NCBI RefSeq assembly: GCF_027486195.1
Contig: NZ_JAIXPP010000045.1
Coordinates: 1 to 64,000 of the forward strand
Length of the DNA stretch: 64,000 nucleotides
DNA from: Novosphingobium sp.
Lineage (GTDB): Bacteria > Pseudomonadota > Alphaproteobacteria > Sphingomonadales > Sphingomonadaceae
Direction: 5' to 3'
Part shown: one piece after another, positions 37,906 through 47,407 of the stretch
Position numbering within the stretch: the first letter of the stretch is position 1
How the letters are laid out: every line of letters starts with the position of its first letter
Notes under the pieces: model-generated
Databases searched by the model: none
The model's input: only the letters and a program-made list of their open reading frames with translations
What the model was told of the DNA's origin: nothing
Made by a program: the position numbers and the translations under genes

Positions 37906-39966
37906 ATGCTTCGCCAGACGCTTGCCTTGCTTCTGCTCTCGACCTCAGTGTCTGCTGCCGCGCAGTCCGCACCAGCGGCGGTGACCGAACAGCCTTCACG
38001 CGTGTTCGCCGGGTCCGATCTGTTCGGCCTGGAAATGGCGGATGGCCCCCAGATCAGCCCGGACGGAACCCGCGTTGCCTATGTGCGCAAGGCGGGTGAT
38101 GTGATGGCCGACAAGATGCGCTCATCCATCTGGCTGGTCGATGCGAAGACGGGCGAGCAAGTGCCGCTGGCGGGCTCGGGCTCGCAGTTCTCGCCCGTCT
38201 GGTCGCCAGATGGCAAGCGGCTGGCCTATGTCGGGATGGAAGAGGGCGGCTCGCCGCAGCTTTATGTCCGCTGGATGGAGAGCGGGGCGACGGCGCGGAT
38301 CACGGGGCTGCCGGATTCGCCTTCGAGCCTCGCGTGGTCGCCCGATGGCAAGCAGATCGCTTATGTGATGCACGTGCCGGGCGAGGCGACCAAGTTTGGT
38401 GAAGCGCCCGCCAAGCCCGAGGGCGCGAAGTGGGCTGAGCCGCTCGAAGTGATCGACCGCGTGACGTACCGCGCCGATGGCGGCGGATATATCAAGCCGG
38501 GGTACGATCAGGTGTTTGTCGTTTCTGCCGACGGCGGGGCACCGCGCCAGCTGACCTTCGGCAAGTTCGATGTTTCGGGGCCGCTCTCGTTTGCGCCCGA
38601 TGGCAAGACGCTGGTGCTTTCCTCCAATCGCCGGGGCGATTGGGAGCGTGAGCCGAACGACAGCGAGGTCTTTGCGCTGGATGTGGCGGGCGGAGCGCTG
38701 ACGCAGCTGACCAGGCGCTATGGGCCGGATCATGGCGCCGTGGTTTCGCCCGATGGCAGCCGGATCGCCTACCTCGGCTATGACGATACGCACCTGAGCT
38801 ACCAGCCGGATGTGCTCTCTGTGATGGACCGTGACGGTTCGAACGGACGCGCGCTGACTGCCGGTCTCGATCGCAGCATCGAGGATGTGCAGTGGGCCGC
38901 AGACGGGCGCTCGGTCTATGTTGCCTATGACGACAAGGCCGTGCGCAAGGTGGCGCGGGTCGATCTGGCGGGCAAGCTGACGGTGCTGGCCGAAGGGCTG
39001 GCCGGGGGCGGGATCGACCGGCCTTATACCGGGGGCAGCTTCAGCGTTTCCAAGGGCGGGGTGATTGCCTGGACTGGCGATGCGAGTGGCGGCGCGCGTC
39101 CGGCCAATCTCTTCGTGGGCAAGCGGCAAGTCACACAGCTGAACGAGACACAGCTCTCGGCCAAGACGCTCGGCAAGGTTGAGCCGCTTGACGTGACGGC
39201 GAGCGACGGGCGCAAGATCGGCGCTTGGCTCGTGCTGCCGCCGGGGTATCAGGCGGGCAAGCGCGTGCCCCTGATCCTTGAAATCCATGGCGGGCCACAC
39301 AGCGCCTATGGTCAGGTCTTCTCGACCGACGACCAGCTTTATGCGGCGCACGGCTATGCGGTGCTGTTCACCAATCCGCGCGGCTCCACCTCGTATGGCA
39401 GCGATTTTGCCAACCTGATCGACAAGAACTACCCCAGCGACGACTACGGCGATCTGATGAGCGCGGTGGATGCGGCGATCGCGAAGGGCGTGGCCGATCC
39501 TGACAACCTGTTCGTGACGGGCGGTTCGGGTGGCGGCGTGCTGACCAGCTGGATCGTGGGCAAGACCGACCGGTTCAAGGCGGCGGCGGCGCAGAAGCCA
39601 GTGATCAACTGGATCAGCGAGGCGCTGACCATGGACGGCACCGGCTTCACCTCGCGCTACTGGTTCAAGAAGCAGCCTTGGGAAGACCCGATGAGCTACT
39701 GGAACCGCTCGCCGCTCTCGTTGGTCGGCAATGTGAAGACGCCGACGATGGTCGTGGTGGGGAGCGAGGACTTCCGCACGCCGGTGAGCGAATCCGAACA
39801 GTACTATGCGGCGCTCCAGATTCGGGGCGTGCCAACCGCGCTGGTCAAGGTGCCGGGGGCCAGCCACGGCGGGTTCACCGCGCGGCCTTCGCAATCGGCG
39901 GCGAAGGCATCGGCGATCCTTGCGTGGTTCGACAAGTATCGGACCGATGCGGGCAAGGCGAAGTGA
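37906..39966 (+). CDS. secreted S9-family prolyl oligopeptidase-like peptidase
   Basis: 686 aa with a signal peptide (RQTLALLLLSTSVSAAAQS). The N-terminal beta-propeller has repeated SPDG blades: QISPDGTRVAYVRK, VWSPDGKRLAYV, AWSPDGKQIAYVM and VVSPDGSRIAYLGY. The C-terminal alpha/beta hydrolase has LEIHGGPHSAYGQ, TNPRGSTSYG, nucleophile Ser in VTGGSGGGVLTSW, Asp in GSEDFRTPVSESEQYY and His in GASHGGFTARPSQ. Likely a dipeptidyl- or acylaminoacyl-peptidase in the periplasm. It sits 70 bp after the purine run and 7 bp before the nucleoside hydrolase; no obvious purine link. Confidence 0.92.
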   Translation: MLRQTLALLLLSTSVSAAAQSAPAAVTEQPSRVFAGSDLFGLEMADGPQISPDGTRVAYVRKAGDVMADKMRSSIWLVDAKTGEQVPLAGSGSQFSPVWSPDGKRLAYVGMEEGGSPQLYVRWMESGATARITGLPDSPSSLAWSPDGKQIAYVMHVPGEATKFGEAPAKPEGAKWAEPLEVIDRVTYRADGGGYIKPGYDQVFVVSADGGAPRQLTFGKFDVSGPLSFAPDGKTLVLSSNRRGDWEREPNDSEVFALDVAGGALTQLTRRYGPDHGAVVSPDGSRIAYLGYDDTHLSYQPDVLSVMDRDGSNGRALTAGLDRSIEDVQWAADGRSVYVAYDDKAVRKVARVDLAGKLTVLAEGLAGGGIDRPYTGGSFSVSKGGVIAWTGDASGGARPANLFVGKRQVTQLNETQLSAKTLGKVEPLDVTASDGRKIGAWLVLPPGYQAGKRVPLILEIHGGPHSAYGQVFSTDDQLYAAHGYAVLFTNPRGSTSYGSDFANLIDKNYPSDDYGDLMSAVDAAIAKGVADPDNLFVTGGSGGGVLTSWIVGKTDRFKAAAAQKPVINWISEALTMDGTGFTSRYWFKKQPWEDPMSYWNRSPLSLVGNVKTPTMVVVGSEDFRTPVSESEQYYAALQIRGVPTALVKVPGASHGGFTARPSQSAAKASAILAWFDKYRTDAGKAK

Positions 39967-39973
39967 GGCGCTG

Positions 39974-41062
39974 ATGCTGCGGCGGGTTCTTCTGGCGCTT
40001 CTGCTCTTGCTGGCGGCACCTGCGTGGGCCGCCGAGCCTAGGCGGCAGGTGATCATCGATGACGAGGGTTTCGCGATCCCGCATCTGATGCTGCTGGAGG
40101 ACCCGCGCGTGGAAGTGCTGGGGATCACCACGGTTTCGGGTAACGTCTGGGCCAACCGCGCAACCGCGATGGTGCTGCGCGGGCTTGAGCTGCTCGGCCG
40201 CACCGAGGTTCCGGTGGCCGAGGGCGCGACCTTTCCGCTGCTCAACAGCGAGGCGCGCACCGAGCGGTGGGAAGCGCTTTACGGCAAGCTGGTGTGGAAA
40301 GGCGCCTTCATGAAGCAGTGGGCCGAGCCGACTGCGCAATCTGCTCCGCCCTATCACGGGCCGTTCGATCCGGTGGACCTGCCGTGGGGCAACCCCAAGC
40401 TCAAGGCGCTGAATGAGCCGGCGGCGCAGTTCCTGATCCGCACGGTGCGGGCGCATCCGCATGCCGTGACAATCTTTGCGACCGGGCCGCTTACCAATCT
40501 GGCGCTGGCGCAGCGGCTCGATCCCGAGTTCGCCTCGCTGGTGAAAGAGCTTGTGATCATGGGCGGGAGCCTTGCGCCCCGGCAGGTGCTGGAGGGCAAG
40601 TCCGCCGCGGATTTCGCGCGCGAGTTTGTCAACACGCCGCGGCGCGAGTTCAACATCCGCTTTGATCCCGAAGCGGCAAGCATGGCGGCGCATGCGCCCT
40701 GGCCCAAGGTGACCATCGTGCCCGCCGATCCTTCGACCGCGACGCAGCTTTCGCCGGCGCTGCTGGAGCGGCTGGCCAAGGCCTCGCGCCCGCCGGTGGC
40801 GGCGTTCCTGCGGCGGATGGAACCTGGCTTTCCGATGTGGGACGAGATTGCTGTGGCGGTCTGGCTCGACCCGTCCATCGTCACGAAGGCGGAGCGGCTG
40901 TGGTATGATTTCGATGTGCAGTTCGGGCCGGGCTACGGCGACATGCTGACCTGGCACGATGCCTATCGCCCCGGGCTCGACGAGGGGCAGGCCGATGTGG
41001 TGATGTCGGTCGATGTGCCGCGCATGGAAGCGCTGATGGCGAGGGCGCTGGGAGAAAAGTAG
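39974..41062 (+). CDS. periplasmic nucleoside hydrolase-family protein
   Basis: A 362-aa IU-nucleoside-hydrolase family protein with a signal peptide (RRVLLALLLLLAAPAWAAEP). Family core: VEVLGITTVSGNVWANRATAMVLRGLELLGRTEVPVAEGA, TIFATGPLTNLALAQRLDPE, LVIMGGSLAPRQVL, REFNIRFDPEAASM and MWDEIAVAVWLDPSIV. The usual N-terminal Ca2+ motif DTDPGxDDA is altered to IIDDEGFAIPHLM, so the metal site is unusual. It would release bases from nucleosides in the periplasm. ATG follows the peptidase stop by 7 bp. Confidence 0.85.
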   Translation: MLRRVLLALLLLLAAPAWAAEPRRQVIIDDEGFAIPHLMLLEDPRVEVLGITTVSGNVWANRATAMVLRGLELLGRTEVPVAEGATFPLLNSEARTERWEALYGKLVWKGAFMKQWAEPTAQSAPPYHGPFDPVDLPWGNPKLKALNEPAAQFLIRTVRAHPHAVTIFATGPLTNLALAQRLDPEFASLVKELVIMGGSLAPRQVLEGKSAADFAREFVNTPRREFNIRFDPEAASMAAHAPWPKVTIVPADPSTATQLSPALLERLAKASRPPVAAFLRRMEPGFPMWDEIAVAVWLDPSIVTKAERLWYDFDVQFGPGYGDMLTWHDAYRPGLDEGQADVVMSVDVPRMEALMARALGEK

Positions 41063-41069
41063 GGATTTG

Positions 41070-41199
41070 TTCGCGCAGAGCCCGCAGAGAGCGCAGAGAT
41101 GCCGTGTGCGCCGCAGGCGATGCGCTTTGCTGATCACTTGATGAATTGAAGCGGCTTTGCCGCATGCGCTGACAACTCCGCGCGCTCTGCGCGAGCCCA
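41070..41199. repeat. imperfect inverted-repeat intergenic element
   Basis: The 214-bp gap between the nucleoside hydrolase and the AMP ligase holds an element bounded by imperfect inverted arms. The left arm (41070-41090, GTTCGCGCAGAGC...) pairs with the right arm (41177-41199) at about 18 of 21 positions. The left side also repeats the unit CGCAGAG three times. A small hairpin GCGGC-TTT-GCCGC lies inside (41151-41163). It may be a non-autonomous mobile repeat; only one copy is in the window. Confidence 0.5.
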
Positions 41200-41276
41200 T
41201 CCCGGCCGCGCGTGGGTGGTGACAGCGGCGCCGTGTGAGTTCTAAGGAACGTCGAAATACTGCGGAGGCTTGCGCC

Positions 41277-42785
41277 ATGAATGCCAATCTCGTTGCCGTG
41301 TTCCTTGCCCGCCATGCGGGGCACGAGGCCAAGCCGGCGTGGTTGTGGCAGGGGGATACGGTCTGCACCTTCGGCGAACTGCCTGCCGCCATCGGCAGGT
41401 ATCGTGCGGCAATGGCGCAGCTGGGCGTGACGCGCGGCGACCGGGTGATGATCAAGGCGGAAAACTCGCCGGCTTTCGCGCTGACCTATCTGTCGGTGCT
41501 TGCCTCCGGCGCGATCGCGGTGCCGGTGAACCCGGCCTATACCGCGAGCGAACTGGCGATGCTGATCGAGGATGCCGCGCCGGTGCTGCTGGTGCATGGC
41601 AGCGCGACAGCGGTGCCGGAAGGCAAAACGCCGCAGCGCATGACGTTGGAGCCGGACGGTTCGGGCACGCTGCCCGCGCTGGCGGCGGGGCTGGAGCCGG
41701 ATCTGGCCGTAGAAGTCATGGCCGAGACGGATCTGGCTGCGATTCTGTTTACTTCGGGCACCACCGGGCGGCCCAAGGGCGCGATGCTGATGCACCGCAA
41801 CCTCTCGTCCAATGTGGCGGCGCTGTTCGAGACCTGGCAGTTTTCGGACGCCGACTCCATCCTGCACAGCCTGCCCTTGTTTCATGCGCACGGGCTGTTC
41901 GTGGCGCTGCATCTGGGGCTCTACAGCGCGGCGACGGTGCATCTGCTGGGCAAGTTCGATGCGGCGAAAGTCGTGGCGCTGCTGCCCAAGGTGAGCGTGT
42001 TCATGGGGGTGCCGACCTTCTACACGCGGCTGCTGGAGCGCGCGGACTTCGGGCGCGAGGCGGTGCGCACTATCCGGCTGATGATTTGCGGTTCGGCGCC
42101 GCTGCTGCCTTCGGTGTTCGCCGAGATCGAGGCGCGCACCGGGCACCGCATTCTGGAACGCTACGGCATGACAGAGGCGGCGATGATCACCTCGAACCCC
42201 TACGCGCCTGAGGGCCGGATTCCGGGGACTGTCGGCTATCCGCTGCCGGGCGTGGAGCTGCGCGTGGTCGGCGGGGAAAGGCGGAGCGAATTGCCGCCGG
42301 GCGAAGTTGGCGAGATCGAGATTAGGGGGCCGAACCTGTGCGCCGGGTACTGGCGCCGCCCCGAAGCGACGGCAGAGGCCATCGGGCCGGACGGGTTCTT
42401 CGTGACGGGGGACACCGGCTTCAAGGACGAGAGCGGGCGCGTGACCATCGCGGGGCGGTCCAAGGACCTGATCATTTCGGGCGGCTTCAACATCTATCCG
42501 GCGGAGCTGGAAATGGTGCTCGCCGAAGTGGACGGGGTCAGCGACGTTGCCATCATCGGGGTGCCGCATCCCGATTTCGGCGAAGGCGTGGTTGCGGTGG
42601 TGACGGCGGCGCGGCCTGATCTGGAACTTGCGGCGATCGAGGCGGTTGCCCGCGAGAAGCTGGCGCGCTTCAAGCAGCCCAAGGCAATCCGCATCGTGCC
42701 GGAGTTTCCCCGCAACGCCATGGGCAAAGTGCTGAAAGCCGAGCTTCGGCGGCGGTTCGCCGGTCTCTTTTCAGAAGAAATCTAG
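41277..42785 (+). CDS. malonyl-CoA synthetase-like AMP-dependent ligase
   Basis: A 502-aa acyl-adenylate-forming enzyme. The P-loop is ILFTSGTTGRPKGAM. LPLFHAHGLFVALHLGLYSAATVHLLGKFDA resembles MatB/ACSF3 malonyl-CoA synthetases. Also ERYGMTEAAMITSNP, VTGDTGFKD, the hinge KDLIISGGFNIYPAELE and the catalytic Lys in PRNAMGKVLKAEL. It makes a dicarboxyl-CoA from a short dicarboxylate. Oxalyl-CoA synthetase would suit a cell that makes oxalate from purines, but this cannot be read from the sequence. GGAGG lies 9 nt before the ATG at 41277. Its stop overlaps the convergent efflux gene stop by 4 bp. Confidence 0.82.
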   Translation: MNANLVAVFLARHAGHEAKPAWLWQGDTVCTFGELPAAIGRYRAAMAQLGVTRGDRVMIKAENSPAFALTYLSVLASGAIAVPVNPAYTASELAMLIEDAAPVLLVHGSATAVPEGKTPQRMTLEPDGSGTLPALAAGLEPDLAVEVMAETDLAAILFTSGTTGRPKGAMLMHRNLSSNVAALFETWQFSDADSILHSLPLFHAHGLFVALHLGLYSAATVHLLGKFDAAKVVALLPKVSVFMGVPTFYTRLLERADFGREAVRTIRLMICGSAPLLPSVFAEIEARTGHRILERYGMTEAAMITSNPYAPEGRIPGTVGYPLPGVELRVVGGERRSELPPGEVGEIEIRGPNLCAGYWRRPEATAEAIGPDGFFVTGDTGFKDESGRVTIAGRSKDLIISGGFNIYPAELEMVLAEVDGVSDVAIIGVPHPDFGEGVVAVVTAARPDLELAAIEAVAREKLARFKQPKAIRIVPEFPRNAMGKVLKAELRRRFAGLFSEEI

Positions 42786-44263
42786 CGGCTTTGAACGGCA
42801 TTGCCCGGAGCTGGGACACCGGAGAAATCGTCACCTCCTAGCGCGCGGTAGAGCGCGACGAGGTTGCTTGCGCGCAGCAGCCGGGCGCTGATCAGCGAGC
42901 GCTGCGCGGCGTAGAGCGCGCGCTGCGCGTCGAGGCTTTCGAGGAACGAGGCAACGCCGCCGCGATACCGATCGGTGGTCAGAAAGGCGGTATCGCGGGC
43001 CGCCGCCTCCAGCGCGGACTGCGCGGCGATCTGATCTGATATCGTCGCCCGGCGCGCGAGGGCATCGGAGACGTCGCGGAAGGCGACCTGGATCGCGCGC
43101 TGGTAGCTAGCCGTCGCCGCCTCGGTCTGTGCACGCGCGGCGACGAGATTGCCGCTGTTGGCGCCCCCGGCGAAGATCGGGAGGCTGGCCGATGCTCCGG
43201 CGTTGTAAGCGAATGCACCGCCGGTGAAGAGCCCGGACAGCGCCGAACTCGCAAGGCCACCCGCGCCAGTGAGCGAGATGCGCGGGAAGAATGCAGCGCG
43301 CGCGGCGCCGATGCGGGCATTGGCGGCGCGCAGCTGGTATTCCGCTTCCATCACGTCCGGTCGGCGGAGCAGGATGCTCGAGGCGAGCCCGACTGGAACC
43401 GGCCCGACCTGACCGTCGATGCTCTCGATCGCGTCAGGCAGATCGGCATCGCGCACAGGTCCGCCGATGAGCAGTTCGAGCGCGTTGCGATCCTGTTCGA
43501 CGATTGTCGTCAGGTTCGCCAGGTCCGAGCGCGCCGTTGCCTGAATGGTTTCGGCCTGCCGCAGATCGGTACGCGGCGCGATCCCGCCCGCGAGGCGTGC
43601 GCTGGTAAGGCCGACGCTGCGCTGGGCGCTGACCGCAGTCTGCCGTGCGATTGCCAGCAGGCTGCGGTCGGCCGCGAGGGTGAAGTAGACGTCGGCGATA
43701 TCAGCGGCGAGGGTCAGCCGGGTCGCGCGGGCCGCCTGCTCGGTTGCGAAATAGGCGTTGAGCTGGGCATCGCTGAGGCTGCGCAGCCGCCCGAACAGAT
43801 CGAGCTCGAACGCGGACGCGCCAATGTTGACGCTGTAGTTCTCGCGCAGCCCGCCACCCGCTGTTCCGTTGCCCACGTTGCCGCTGCCGACGTTGCCGCT
43901 GCCGATGTTGCCTGCGCCGCCATCGTTCAGGGTGGCAGCGGCCGCTGCGTTGATCGCGGGGAGCAGCGCGGCACGCTGGACGCGGTAGAGCCCGCGTGCG
44001 GCGGCGACGTTGGCCACGGCTGCTTTGAGGTCCTGGCTATGTTCCAGCCCGCGCTCGATCAGGGCTTGCAGCCGGACATCGTGAAAGATCGCGCGATAGC
44101 CGAGCGCGGCGAGATCGGTCTCGCTCGCCAGCAGGGCCGGATCGGCGATCCGCCAGCCTGTTGGAACTGCTGGCGCGGGCCGCATGTACTTGGGCTGGAG
44201 ACTGCATGCACCCAGCAGGCCCGGCAGCGCCGCGATCAGCAGGAGGGTGGCTGCGCGCTTCAT
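42782..44263 (-). CDS. RND efflux outer-membrane lipoprotein (NodT/TolC family)
   Basis: A 493-aa outer-membrane factor. Lipobox GLLGACS after a hydrophobic signal, then YMRPAPAVPTGWR. Two duplicated OEP domains of long helices follow, with GLYRVQRAALLPAINAAA, ELDLFGRLRSLSDAQLNAYFA and RRPDVMEAEYQLRAANARIGAARAAFFPRISLTG, and FLESLDAQRALYAAQRSLISARL near the end. An unusual short run of Gly-Asn/Ser-rich repeats (GNIGSGNVGSGNVGNG, about residues 117-132) lies in an early loop. Overlaps the pump gene as ATGA. Confidence 0.93.
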   Translation of the reverse strand: MKRAATLLLIAALPGLLGACSLQPKYMRPAPAVPTGWRIADPALLASETDLAALGYRAIFHDVRLQALIERGLEHSQDLKAAVANVAAARGLYRVQRAALLPAINAAAAATLNDGGAGNIGSGNVGSGNVGNGTAGGGLRENYSVNIGASAFELDLFGRLRSLSDAQLNAYFATEQAARATRLTLAADIADVYFTLAADRSLLAIARQTAVSAQRSVGLTSARLAGGIAPRTDLRQAETIQATARSDLANLTTIVEQDRNALELLIGGPVRDADLPDAIESIDGQVGPVPVGLASSILLRRPDVMEAEYQLRAANARIGAARAAFFPRISLTGAGGLASSALSGLFTGGAFAYNAGASASLPIFAGGANSGNLVAARAQTEAATASYQRAIQVAFRDVSDALARRATISDQIAAQSALEAAARDTAFLTTDRYRGGVASFLESLDAQRALYAAQRSLISARLLRASNLVALYRALGGDDFSGVPAPGNAVQSR

Positions 44264-47200
44264 ACCGGTTTGCTCCTGCGGCTGAACGCGCGGCGCACGA
44301 GCACGAAGAACAGCGGCACGAAGAAGATCGCGAGGGCAGTGGCCGTCAGCATGCCGCCGATCACGGCGGTGCCGATCTCGACGCGGCTCTTGGCCCCCGC
44401 GCCGGTCGAAAGCGCGAGCGGCAGGACGCCGAAGATGAAGGCAAGGCTGGTCATGACAATCGGGCGCAGCCGCAGCCGCGCGGCCTCAAGCGCGGCTTCC
44501 ACGGCCGATTTCCCCGCCTTTTCGGCCTGCTCCGCAAATTCGATGATGAGGATCGCGTTCTTCGCGGAAAGGCCCATCGTGGTGAGCAGCCCCACCTGGA
44601 AGAACACGTCGTTGTCCAGCCCGCGCAGCCAGACGGCGAGAGCCGCGCCGAGAAGTCCGATGGGGATCACCAGCATGACCGCAAACGGCACGGACCAGCT
44701 TTCATAAAGCGCCGCGAGGCACAGGAACACGACGAGCAGCGAGATCGCGTAGAGAAACGGCGCCTGATTTCCGGACAGGCGTTCCTGAAAGGACAGATCC
44801 GACCATGCCACCGAGGTTCCCGGCTGCTTCGCCGCCAGCGCAGCGATTGCGTTCATCGCCTCGCCCGAACTGTGGCCCGGCGCGGCCTGGCCCTGGATCT
44901 GGTACGCCGGTGTCGCATTGAAGCGGGACAGGTTCGATGGTGCCTGCCCCCAGCTGACTTTGGCGAACGCGGAGAAGGGCGCCATTTCTCCCGTGTTGCC
45001 CCGGACGAACCAGTTCGCAAGATCCTCGGGCCGGCTGCGATAGGGTGCGTCACCCTGAACATAGACGCGCTTGACCCTGCCCCTGTCGATGAAATCGTTC
45101 ACATAGGTGCCGCCCCATGCCGTGGCGAGAGTCTGATCGACTTGCGTGGAAGTCAGCCCCAGCGCGCCGATCTTCTCGTCGTCGATTGTCACCGCAAGCG
45201 TGGGATTGTCCTCGAGCGTGCCGAGGCGGATGGCGGCGAGGGCGGGATCGCTTTGCGCATCCTGCAACAGGGCATCGCGCCGGGCCTTGAATTCGGCGCG
45301 GCTCAATCCCCCGGTGTTGAGGAATTGCATGGTGAATCCGTTCGACTGGCCAAGCCCGCGCACGGCAGGCGGGGCCAGCGCGAAGAATTCCGCATCGCGC
45401 AGCAGCTTGCCCAGTTCGGCGGTCGCCTTCTTGGTGATCGAGTCCGAACTCAGCGCACTTCCCGTGCGCTCGTCCCACGGCTTCAGCAGGATGAAGCCGC
45501 GCCCCGCGTTTTGCCCGCCGCCGCCGCCGCCGCCCTGGCCCGATACGGTGTAAACCGCCTCGACCCCATCCTGCATCGATGTGCGGAAGTAGTCCTGAAT
45601 GATCTTCGCGACCGCCTCCGTGCGAGGCTGGATCGCCCCCGGAGGCAGTGTATACTGAAGCTGGGCGCGGCCCTGATCCTCCACCGGCAGGAAGCTGGAG
45701 GGGAGGAAAGTGAAGACGAGCACCAGCAAGCCGACGATCGCGGCATAGGCGGCCATTGCCCCCCTCGCGCCTGTGATCGTTTTCGCCACGCGTTCCCGGT
45801 AGCGATCCGATGTGCGGGCGAACCACGCATTGAAACGATCGCCCTGCAGCGCCGCCCATCCGCGCAGGCCCGCCTGCGGCTTTGCCGCCGCATCTGGACG
45901 CTTCAGCAAGGTGGAGGTGAGCGCGGGGGTCAGCACCAGCGCGACAATCACCGAGAGTGCCATCGAGGCGACAATGGTTATCGAGAACTGCTTGTAGATC
46001 ACGCCGACCGAACCGCCGAAGAATGCCATCGGCAGAAACACGGCGGAAAGGACGAGAGCAATCGCGATGAGGGCCGTCTGGATCTCGCCCATCGACTTGA
46101 TCGTGGCGTCATGGGCCGAGATATCGGGCTCTTCGTCCATCACCCGCTCGACATTCTCGACCACCACGATCGCATCGTCGACAAGCAGGCCGATGGAGAG
46201 CACCATGCCGAACAGGGTCAGTGTGTTGATGCTGAACCCGGCGATGGCAAGAACACCGAAGGTGCCCAGCAGCACCACCGGCACCGCGATTGCGGGTATC
46301 AGCGTGGCGCGCCAGCTCTGCAGAAACACGAACATCACGATGACCACCAGAATGATGGCCTCGATCAGGGTCTTGACGACTTCTTCCACCGAGAGGCGGA
46401 TGAACGTCGTGCTGTCGACCGGATAGGCAAACTTGAAGCCGTCCGGGAAGGTTGCCGATTGGGCCTGGACTTCGGCCTTGACCAGTTCGGCAGTCTTGAG
46501 CGCATCGGCACCCGGTGCGAGCTGCACGGCAAGCCCTGCGGCCGGGTGGCCGTTGAACCGGCTCACGATGCTGTAGTTTTCTGCGCCCAGTTCGATCCGC
46601 GCCACGTCCTGCAGCAGCACACGGGATCCGTCGCTCTGGGTCTTGAGCACGATCTTGCGGAATTCCTCGGGCGTGGTCAGCCGCGAGCGCGCCGTGACCG
46701 TGGCGGTGAGGCGCTGCTCGTCCGAGGAGGGCTGAGCGCCGATCTGGCCCGCTGCGACTTGCGTGTTCTGCGCCTGAATCGCACTGGTCACGTCCGAGGG
46801 CATGAGCTTGACCGCGGCAAGCTTGAAGGGATCGAGCCAGATCCGCATCGCATATTGCGACCCGAACACGCTGACATCGCCCACGCCGTCGATCCGCCCG
46901 ATCCGGTCCTGCAGGTTCGAGACGAGGAAGTCCGAGACGTCGTTGTTGGTCACCCGGTCGGTCGAATCATAGACCGAGACAATCATCAGGAAGTCCGAGC
47001 TGGCTTTGGTGACCGTGAGCCCCTGCTGCTGCACCTGCTGCGGCAACCGCGCCAGAGCCTGCTGAACCTTGTTCTGGACCTGCACTTGCGCGATGTCCGG
47101 ATTGACCCCCTTGGCGAAGGTGGCGGTGATCGTGGCCGAGCCGGACGAACTGGATGACGCGGTGAAGTAGATCAGGCCGTCGATGCCGGTCAGTTGCTGC

Positions 47201-47400
47201 TCGATCACCTGCGTGACGCTGGATTCAAGCGTTTCGGCAGAGGCGCCCGGATAGTTTGCGCGGATGTTGACAGAAGGCGGAGCGATATCGGGATACTGCT
47301 CGATCGGCAGCGTATAGACCGCGCCGAGCCCGCCCAGCATGATGATGATCGCGATGACCCACGCAAAGATCGGGCGATCGATGAAAATGCGGGAAATCAT
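44260..47400 (-). CDS. RND multidrug efflux pump, AcrB/MexB type
   Basis: A 1046-aa HAE1-family proton/drug antiporter. Start MISRIFIDRPIFAWVIAIIIMLGG; porter-domain NIRANYPGASAETLESSVTQ and QQLTGIDGLIYF. TM4 proton-relay Asp pair in LLVDDAIVVVENVERVM; TM10 Lys in SAKNAILIIEFAEQ. VIGGMLTATALAIFFVPLFFVLVRR ends the protein. Twelve TM segments and two periplasmic loops as usual. The upstream extension to 47502 lacks similarity and is rejected. Middle gene of adaptor-pump-outer-membrane order; 7 bp after the adaptor stop. Confidence 0.96.
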   Translation of the reverse strand: MISRIFIDRPIFAWVIAIIIMLGGLGAVYTLPIEQYPDIAPPSVNIRANYPGASAETLESSVTQVIEQQLTGIDGLIYFTASSSSSGSATITATFAKGVNPDIAQVQVQNKVQQALARLPQQVQQQGLTVTKASSDFLMIVSVYDSTDRVTNNDVSDFLVSNLQDRIGRIDGVGDVSVFGSQYAMRIWLDPFKLAAVKLMPSDVTSAIQAQNTQVAAGQIGAQPSSDEQRLTATVTARSRLTTPEEFRKIVLKTQSDGSRVLLQDVARIELGAENYSIVSRFNGHPAAGLAVQLAPGADALKTAELVKAEVQAQSATFPDGFKFAYPVDSTTFIRLSVEEVVKTLIEAIILVVIVMFVFLQSWRATLIPAIAVPVVLLGTFGVLAIAGFSINTLTLFGMVLSIGLLVDDAIVVVENVERVMDEEPDISAHDATIKSMGEIQTALIAIALVLSAVFLPMAFFGGSVGVIYKQFSITIVASMALSVIVALVLTPALTSTLLKRPDAAAKPQAGLRGWAALQGDRFNAWFARTSDRYRERVAKTITGARGAMAAYAAIVGLLVLVFTFLPSSFLPVEDQGRAQLQYTLPPGAIQPRTEAVAKIIQDYFRTSMQDGVEAVYTVSGQGGGGGGGQNAGRGFILLKPWDERTGSALSSDSITKKATAELGKLLRDAEFFALAPPAVRGLGQSNGFTMQFLNTGGLSRAEFKARRDALLQDAQSDPALAAIRLGTLEDNPTLAVTIDDEKIGALGLTSTQVDQTLATAWGGTYVNDFIDRGRVKRVYVQGDAPYRSRPEDLANWFVRGNTGEMAPFSAFAKVSWGQAPSNLSRFNATPAYQIQGQAAPGHSSGEAMNAIAALAAKQPGTSVAWSDLSFQERLSGNQAPFLYAISLLVVFLCLAALYESWSVPFAVMLVIPIGLLGAALAVWLRGLDNDVFFQVGLLTTMGLSAKNAILIIEFAEQAEKAGKSAVEAALEAARLRLRPIVMTSLAFIFGVLPLALSTGAGAKSRVEIGTAVIGGMLTATALAIFFVPLFFVLVRRAFSRRSKPV

Positions 47401-47407
47401 GCCCGTC

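Noticed and set aside
41063..41276. CRISPR-like tandem CGCAGAG units
   Set aside because: Only three very short units with no regular spacers; they belong to an inverted-repeat element.
44161..47157. 998-aa plus-strand frame across the efflux genes
   Set aside because: Shadow of the AcrB-type pump gene; His/Arg/Gln-rich with no domain.
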